This document shows positions 37,832-42,256 of a stretch of DNA of 42,256 nucleotides, piece by piece. The position numbers were made by a program, and so were the translations under genes. The stretch covers positions 1 through 42,256 of the forward strand of contig NZ_LZJK01000009.1 in NCBI RefSeq assembly GCF_001667945.1. The letters are read 5' to 3'. The DNA comes from Mycolicibacter sinensis. Its GTDB lineage: Bacteria > Actinomycetota > Actinomycetes > Mycobacteriales > Mycobacteriaceae. Positions within the stretch are counted from its first letter, which is position 1, and each line of letters starts with the position of its first letter. The notes below the pieces were generated by a model, which saw only the letters and a program-made list of their open reading frames with translations, was not told where the DNA came from and searched no databases.

Positions 37832-39700
37832 ATGGAGCACCGACCGGTCAGCGCGGCAGTCGAGGCCGCCCACAATGCACACCGCAAGACCCTGCCCTTC
37901 GGGGACACAACGGATTTCGAGGACGCCGACCGCGGTTTCATTGCCGCGCTGGCGCCGTGTGTCATCACCGCCGCCGACGGCCGGGTGGTGTGGGACAACG
38001 ACAGCTACGGCTTCTTGGCCGGTGACGCCCCGACCTCTGTGCATCCAGCGCTGTGGCGGCAGTCCCAGCTGGCGGCCAAACAGGGGCTCTACGAAGTCGT
38101 CGCAGGCATCTACCAGGTCCGCGGCTTCGACATCTCCAACATCACCTTCGTCGAGGGCGACACCGGCGTCATCGTCATCGATCCGCTGATCTCCACCGAG
38201 GTCGCCGCCGCCGCCCTGGCGCTGTACCGCCAACACCGCGGGAATCGTGCGGTCAGCGCGGTTATTTATACCCACAGCCACGTCGACCATTTCGGCGGCG
38301 TGCTGGGCGTCACCTCGCAGGCCGACGTCGACGCCGGCCGGGTCGCCATCCTCGCCCCCGAGGGCTTCATCGACCATGTGGTGGCCGAGAACGTCTACGC
38401 CGGCACCGCGATGCTGCGCCGCGCCAGCTACATGTACGGCACCACGCTGGCGCGAGGCCCGTACGGACAGGTCGGCTGCGGCCTGGGCCAGAACACCTCG
38501 ACCGGAGAGGTGGCCGTCATCGTCCCGACCGACACCATCTGCCGCACCGGTGAGACCCGCGTCGTCGACGGGGTGCAGATCGAGTTCCAGATGGCGCCCG
38601 GCTCCGAAGCCCCGGCCGAGATGCATTTCTACTTTCCGCAATTCCGGGCGCTGTGCATGGCCGAGAACGCCACCCACACCCACCACAACCTGCTGACGCT
38701 GCGCGGCGCGCTGGTCCGCGACCCGCGCGCCTGGGCGGGCTACCTCACCGAGGCCATCGACACCTTCGCCGGCCGCTCCGACGTCGTCTTCGCCTCGCAC
38801 CATTGGCCGATGTGGGGTACCGAGCGGATCGCGGAATACCTTGCGCTGCAACGCGATCTGTATGCCTATCTGCACGATCAGACGCTGCGGCTGCTGAACC
38901 AGGGCTACACCGGGACCGAGATCGCCGAACAGTTCCAGCTGCCCCCGGCGCTGGAAAGCGCCTGGCACGCCCGCGGCTATTACGGTTCGGTGAGCCACAA
39001 CGTCAAGGCCGTCTACCAGCGCTACCTGGGCTGGTTCGACGGCAACCCGGCCCGGCTCTGGCCGCACCCACCGGAGGCGCTGGCCACCCGTTACACCGCG
39101 GCCCTGGGCGGGGTGGACCGCGTCGTCGACCTGGCGGCCGAAGCGTTCAAGGGCGGCGATTTCCGGTGGGCGGCAACACTGCTCGACCATGCGGTGTTCG
39201 CTGAACCCGAGCACGCCGGGGCGCGCCGGCTCTACGCCGACACCCTTGAGCAGCTGGCCTACGGCTCGGAAAACGCCACCTGGCGCAACTTCTTCCTGTC
39301 CGGTGCCACCGAATTGCGCAGCGGGGTGTTCGGCACCGCTGGGCAGGTCACCTCGATGGCGCTGCTGTCGCAGCTCAGCCCCGAGCAGCTCTTCGACAGC
39401 CTGGCCATCCGGGTGAACGGGCCCCGCGCCTGGGACCTGGACGTGGCCCTGGACGTCTCGTTCGCCGACACCGGCGTCAACTACCGCCTCACCCTGCGCA
39501 ACGGCGTGCTGGTTCACCGCAAAGCGCCGGCCGCCCCCGACAGTGCGGATGCCACCGTCACGGCGGCCACCAAGCTGGCGCTGCTGGGGGCGCTGCTGGG
39601 GGAGGGCGCACCGGAGATTACCGGCGACCCGACAGCGTGGGCGAAACTGCGGGCCGTACTCGACACCGCCGACCCGGCTTTCAACATCGTCACCCCGTGA
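37832..39700 (+). CDS. Alkyl/aryl sulfatase, metallo-beta-lactamase type
   Basis: A 622-residue protein of the SdsA1/BDS1 family, which hydrolyses primary or secondary alkyl sulfates such as SDS to alcohol and sulfate. The zinc-binding motif is THSHVDHFGG (His148, His150, Asp152, His153), with further metal ligands expected in AENATHTHHNL and SHHWPMWG. An N-terminal lead (1-80) precedes the metallo-beta-lactamase domain (about 85-330). A helical dimerisation domain (about 370-500) and an SCP2-like C-terminal domain (about 500-620) follow. Length and order are those of the family. There is no signal peptide, unlike Pseudomonas SdsA1. It resembles what I recall of Rv3762c. It follows tcrXY on the same strand but with its own start region. 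Confidence 0.92.
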   Translation: MEHRPVSAAVEAAHNAHRKTLPFGDTTDFEDADRGFIAALAPCVITAADGRVVWDNDSYGFLAGDAPTSVHPALWRQSQLAAKQGLYEVVAGIYQVRGFDISNITFVEGDTGVIVIDPLISTEVAAAALALYRQHRGNRAVSAVIYTHSHVDHFGGVLGVTSQADVDAGRVAILAPEGFIDHVVAENVYAGTAMLRRASYMYGTTLARGPYGQVGCGLGQNTSTGEVAVIVPTDTICRTGETRVVDGVQIEFQMAPGSEAPAEMHFYFPQFRALCMAENATHTHHNLLTLRGALVRDPRAWAGYLTEAIDTFAGRSDVVFASHHWPMWGTERIAEYLALQRDLYAYLHDQTLRLLNQGYTGTEIAEQFQLPPALESAWHARGYYGSVSHNVKAVYQRYLGWFDGNPARLWPHPPEALATRYTAALGGVDRVVDLAAEAFKGGDFRWAATLLDHAVFAEPEHAGARRLYADTLEQLAYGSENATWRNFFLSGATELRSGVFGTAGQVTSMALLSQLSPEQLFDSLAIRVNGPRAWDLDVALDVSFADTGVNYRLTLRNGVLVHRKAPAAPDSADATVTAATKLALLGALLGEGAPEITGDPTAWAKLRAVLDTADPAFNIVTP

Positions 39701-39721
39701 CGCGGGGCCGGATGCGCCCCT

Positions 39722-39727
39722 TAGGGT
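39722..39727 (+). promoter_or_regulatory. Leaderless -10 of the histidine phosphatase gene
   Basis: TAGGGT is followed by 6 nt and the GTG at 39734. No Shine-Dalgarno is seen. Confidence 0.45.
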
Positions 39728-39733
39728 GGCAGC

Positions 39734-40375
39734 GTGCAGTTGCTGCTTATCCGCCACGCGTTGCCGCTGCGCAGCGAGTACGGCCAGGGCTCAGACCCCG
39801 AGTTGAGTGAGACCGGCCACCAGCAGGCACTGCGCCTGCCCGACGCGTTGGCGCGGTACCCGATCACCCGGCTGGTCAGCAGCCCGCAGCGCCGGGCGGT
39901 ACAGACCGCCGAACCGCTGGCGGGCAAGCGCAACCTGACCATCGACATCGACGAGCGGTTCGCCGAATACGACCGTGACCTGGCCGGCTATCTGCCCGTC
40001 GAGCAGCTGCGCACCGAGCGGCCGCAGGACTGGGCCCGGATGGCGCAGGGGCACCTGCCCGCCGACGTCGACGAAGCCGCCTTCTGTGCGCGGGTGGCCG
40101 CGGCCGTCGCTGATGTGGTGGCCGCCGCCGACGCCGACGACACCGTGGCGGTGTTCAGCCACGGCGGCGTGATCAATGTGGTGCTGCACCAGATTCTGGG
40201 CACCCCGCGGCTGCTGTCGTTTCCCATCGATTATGTGTCAGTCACGCGGTTGCTGTATTCCCGCTCCGGGCAGGCTGCGGTGGCCTCGACCAACGGCACC
40301 GAGCATGTCTGGGATCTGTTGCCGCGTAACCAATCGCGGTTGCCCGGTAACGACGCCGCCGACGCGGCGGGCTAG
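39734..40375 (+). CDS. Histidine phosphatase superfamily protein
   Basis: A 213-residue phosphoglycerate-mutase-like phosphatase. The phospho-accepting His8 is in LLIRHALP, the Arg pair in SSPQRRAVQTAEPL (49-62), and the second catalytic histidine is His143 in FSHGGVIN. The SETGHQQA segment is also typical. Substrates in the family range from sugar phosphates to phosphoproteins; nothing here selects one. GTG 39734 is placed directly before the first beta strand and 6 nt behind a -10 hexamer. The next gene converges 9 bp away. Confidence 0.9.
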   Translation: MQLLLIRHALPLRSEYGQGSDPELSETGHQQALRLPDALARYPITRLVSSPQRRAVQTAEPLAGKRNLTIDIDERFAEYDRDLAGYLPVEQLRTERPQDWARMAQGHLPADVDEAAFCARVAAAVADVVAAADADDTVAVFSHGGVINVVLHQILGTPRLLSFPIDYVSVTRLLYSRSGQAAVASTNGTEHVWDLLPRNQSRLPGNDAADAAG

Positions 40376-40384
40376 ACCGGCCGG

Positions 40385-40717
40385 TTAGCGGCGCGCGGCC
40401 AGCGTTCTCTTGGCGGCGCGCCGCAGCTGGAAGATCCGCGCGGTGCCGGCCAACGCGGTGATCAGCCCCCCGCTGACGGCCGCCAGCAGGATCGCCACGC
40501 CCAGCGGCAGGCTCCACGTCCACCCCAAAAACGTCAGGTCGACCGGCCCGGTGTTCTGGGTGACGAACACCAATAGCACGATCAGCACCACAAAACCGGC
40601 GATCAGCGCGCTCCACAGCGCGCCGGCGCGAGTGAACGGCATCCCTGGCGGCGGCGCACCGGGTTGGCCATGCGACGGGTCGGCTGGCACGTTGGGATCG
40701 CTGCTCATGAGTGCCAT
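40385..40717 (-). CDS. LapA-domain (DUF1049) membrane protein
   Basis: A 110-residue protein with two transmembrane helices: ALWSALIAGFVVLIVLLVFVTQNT and SLPLGVAILLAAVSGGLITALAG. QNTGPVDLTFLGWTWSLPLG between them is the hallmark of the LapA/YciS domain. A Pro-rich N-terminal tail of about 28 residues and a basic C-terminal tail (RIFQLRRAAKRTLAARR) face the cytoplasm. In enterobacteria LapA helps control LPS synthesis; in mycobacteria the role is unknown. ATG 40717 and ATG 40708 are both possible starts; a TATAAC hexamer lies a little upstream. Confidence 0.85.
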   Translation of the reverse strand: MALMSSDPNVPADPSHGQPGAPPPGMPFTRAGALWSALIAGFVVLIVLLVFVTQNTGPVDLTFLGWTWSLPLGVAILLAAVSGGLITALAGTARIFQLRRAAKRTLAARR

Positions 40718-40802
40718 CTTGCCGCTTCGCTGCGGGTTATAAACGCGTTCTGGTCAGTTTCTGCCGTCGGGTTATGAAGCTGCGGATCGCCGACCGGTCG
40801 CT

Positions 40803-40808
40803 TACGGT
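40803..40808 (+). promoter_or_regulatory. Leaderless -10 of the Rv3753c-like gene
   Basis: TACGGT is followed by 6 nt and the GTG at 40815. No Shine-Dalgarno is seen. Confidence 0.45.
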
Positions 40809-40814
40809 GGTCCG

Positions 40815-41405
40815 GTGAGCGCAGCCCCATCCGGCTCGTGGCCGGCGATCCTGACCTGGCGGGCGCCCGACGCCCCGCGGATGGAATCGGTGCGGGTGCA
40901 GCTGTCCGGCAACCGGATCAAAGCCAACGGCCGGATCGTGGCGGCGGCCACCGACACCCATCCGGCGTTCAGCGCCTACTACGACCTGCAGACCGACGAG
41001 TCCGGGGCCACCAAGCGGCTGGGATTGACCGTCACCGTGGCCGAACGCGACCGCCAGTTGGTGATCGCCCGCGACGAAGAGAACATGTGGCTGATCACCG
41101 ATGCCCGCGGGCAGTCCCGCGCCAGCTATGACGGCGCCCTGGACGTCGACGTGGTGTTCAGCCCGTTCTTCAACACGCTGCCGATCCGGCGAGCCGGGCT
41201 GCATGAGCGGACGGCCACGGTCACCGTGCCGACGGTCTACCTATGGCTGCCGGAGATGACGGTGGTCGCAGCGGCCGCCAGCTACGGCAGCACCGAGACC
41301 GGCATCCGGGCCATCACCCCGGGCACCGACCCCGAAGGAACCACCATCACCGTGGACGACGACGGGTTCGTCATCGACTATCCCGGGTTGGCAGCGCGGA
41401 TCTGA
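40815..41405 (+). CDS. Putative glycolipid-binding protein (DUF1089/Rv3753c type)
   Basis: A 196-residue beta-rich protein. The middle holds [30 protein letters not shown] and [17 protein letters not shown]; the C-terminal half has [20 protein letters not shown] and [13 protein letters not shown]. These are marks of the putative glycolipid-binding family that includes Rv3753c. The fold is thought to hold a lipid moiety; no enzyme residues are known. The start is GTG 40815 behind TACGGT. Its 3' end overlaps tyrA by 35 bp in a tail-to-tail arrangement, as expected from the M. tuberculosis neighbours Rv3753c and tyrA. Confidence 0.83.
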   Translation: MSAAPSGSWPAILTWRAPDAPRMESVRVQLSGNRIKANGRIVAAATDTHPAFSAYYDLQTDESGATKRLGLTVTVAERDRQLVIARDEENMWLITDARGQSRASYDGALDVDVVFSPFFNTLPIRRAGLHERTATVTVPTVYLWLPEMTVVAAAASYGSTETGIRAITPGTDPEGTTITVDDDGFVIDYPGLAARI

Positions 41406-42256
41406 TCACCCCGCCGGCCCGGCCGGCGGCGGCCAGGTCGCGGCGCCAGTCGTTCTCGCCGACGACCACGGTGACGATCTCGTGGCGCGGGAAGCTGTCG
41501 TAGCGGGTGCGAGCGGCGTGCCCATGGTTGACCAGCTCGGCCACCGAATCGGCGGCCGACAGCGAATCCCGGGCGTCGGCCAGCAGCGCGATGGCGCGCT
41601 CCAGCACCGGCAACAGTTGCAGCCAGTTGGCCTCGCACATCGCCCGGACCAGCTCCGGCGCCGTCCCGGCGACCCGGGTGCCGTCCCGGAACGATCCGGC
41701 GGCCAGCGCGAACGCCAGCGGCACGTCCGCAGCGGTGACAGCCAGCGCTTCGGCCAGCAGGTGCGGCAGGTGCGAGATTGCGGCCGCGGCCGCGTCGTGC
41801 TCCTCGGAGCGCGCCGGCACCGCCACCGAGCCGCAGTCCAGGATCAGCTCCAGCACCGTTGCGAACACCGTCGGGTCCACGTGGTCGTCGACGCTGATCA
41901 CCCACGGTGCTCCCTGGAACAGCCCGGCGTGCCCGGCGGGCCAGCCGGAGTGCGCGGTACCGGCCATCGGATGGCCGCCGACGAATCGGGCCTGCAGTCC
42001 GGCGGCGGTGATGCTGTCGAGCACCGGCTGCTTGACGCTGGTGACGTCGGTCAACGGGCACTGCGGTGCCAGTCGGCGGATGTGGTCGAGCAGCATCGAC
42101 AACGCCGGCACCGGGACGGCCAGCACGATCAGCGCGCCGGTCTCCGCGGCGCGGGTCAATGCCGCCTCCAGGTCGGTGGTCGCGTCGAACCCGTCGGCGA
42201 CGGCGGCCTTCACCCCGTCCGCGGACCGGTTGTAGCCGAACGCCACCCGGCCGGCT
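41371..42256 (-). CDS. tyrA: Prephenate dehydrogenase TyrA, N-terminus cut by window
   Basis: The last 295 or so codons of tyrA. It converts prephenate to 4-hydroxyphenylpyruvate with NAD+ in tyrosine biosynthesis. Visible are the end of the Rossmann domain ([18 protein letters not shown]), [11 protein letters not shown], the substrate-binding [13 protein letters not shown] and [21 protein letters not shown], and the helical dimer domain to the end (GGVIRSALP). The glycine-rich NAD motif lies beyond base 42256; the frame stays open to the edge (AGRVAFGYN, like the known AAGREVFGYN), so the GTG at 42246 is internal. Overlaps the Rv3753c-like gene by 35 bp at the 3' ends. Confidence 0.93.
   Translation of the reverse strand, partial: AGRVAFGYNRSADGVKAAVADGFDATTDLEAALTRAAETGALIVLAVPVPALSMLLDHIRRLAPQCPLTDVTSVKQPVLDSITAAGLQARFVGGHPMAGTAHSGWPAGHAGLFQGAPWVISVDDHVDPTVFATVLELILDCGSVAVPARSEEHDAAAAAISHLPHLLAEALAVTAADVPLAFALAAGSFRDGTRVAGTAPELVRAMCEANWLQLLPVLERAIALLADARDSLSAADSVAELVNHGHAARTRYDSFPRHEIVTVVVGENDWRRDLAAAGRAGGVIRSALPTRDSR

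Noticed and set aside
1..42256. CRISPR array
   Set aside because: The only direct repeats outside PGRS genes are two- or three-copy units without spacers of even size; no cas gene is visible.

Overview
The window is high-GC actinobacterial DNA and almost certainly comes from a non-tuberculous Mycobacterium or a close relative. Evidence: glycine-rich PGRS proteins, GjpA-type porins, a mycobactin acyltransferase (MbtK-like), the TcrX/TcrY two-component pair, and a gene set that I recall from the M. tuberculosis Rv3753c-Rv3777 neighbourhood (tyrA, the Rv3753c type, tcrX/tcrY, fadE36, hisC2, the Rv3773c type, echA21, lipE, and the Rv3777-type quinone oxidoreductase). The species cannot be fixed from sequence alone.

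Layout. (1) 1-7377: the 3' part of a giant PGRS gene with a regular 210-233 residue super-repeat. (2) 7.5-9.3 kb, minus strand: an MbtK-like acetyltransferase behind a 15-codon leader ORF, and a quinone oxidoreductase. (3) 9.3-22.2 kb: two related cassettes of MarR regulator(s), GjpA-like porin and PGRS protein with a cleavable signal peptide, separated by tRNA-Ser(UGA). In cassette 1 two MarR domains are fused in one protein; in cassette 2 the same two domain types are separate genes. (4) 22.3-25.6 kb, minus strand: a four-gene operon with overlapping ends, echA21-like dienoyl-CoA isomerase, SMR transporter, TesB thioesterase and LipE. (5) 25.6-29.4 kb: an Rv3773c-like DinB-fold protein, a TerC-family transporter, small proteins, and hisC2 followed by an SRPBCC gene. 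(6) 29.4-32.3 kb: tRNA-Ser(GCU) and tRNA-Arg(ACG), then three tandem paralogous seven-helix membrane proteins downstream of a small helix-turn-helix gene. (7) 32.4-35.1 kb, minus strand: SnoaL-like protein, FadE36-type APH-fold kinase, M20 amidohydrolase; a 57-bp repeat sits in the last junction. (8) 35.2-42.3 kb: tcrX-tcrY, two tiny ORFs, an alkyl sulfatase, a histidine phosphatase, a LapA-domain protein, an Rv3753c-like protein and tyrA (5' end cut by the window).

Expression signals. Many genes have a TANNNT hexamer 6-7 nt before an RTG start with no Shine-Dalgarno, which is the mycobacterial leaderless arrangement. The gjpA and PGRS genes instead have clear Shine-Dalgarno sequences. Three related long hairpins close transcription units.

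Best candidates for something undescribed: the duplicated MarR-GjpA-PGRS cassette with its fused and split regulator, and the helix-turn-helix plus triple seven-helix membrane cluster. All family assignments rest on recognised motifs and remembered homologues; no search was run.
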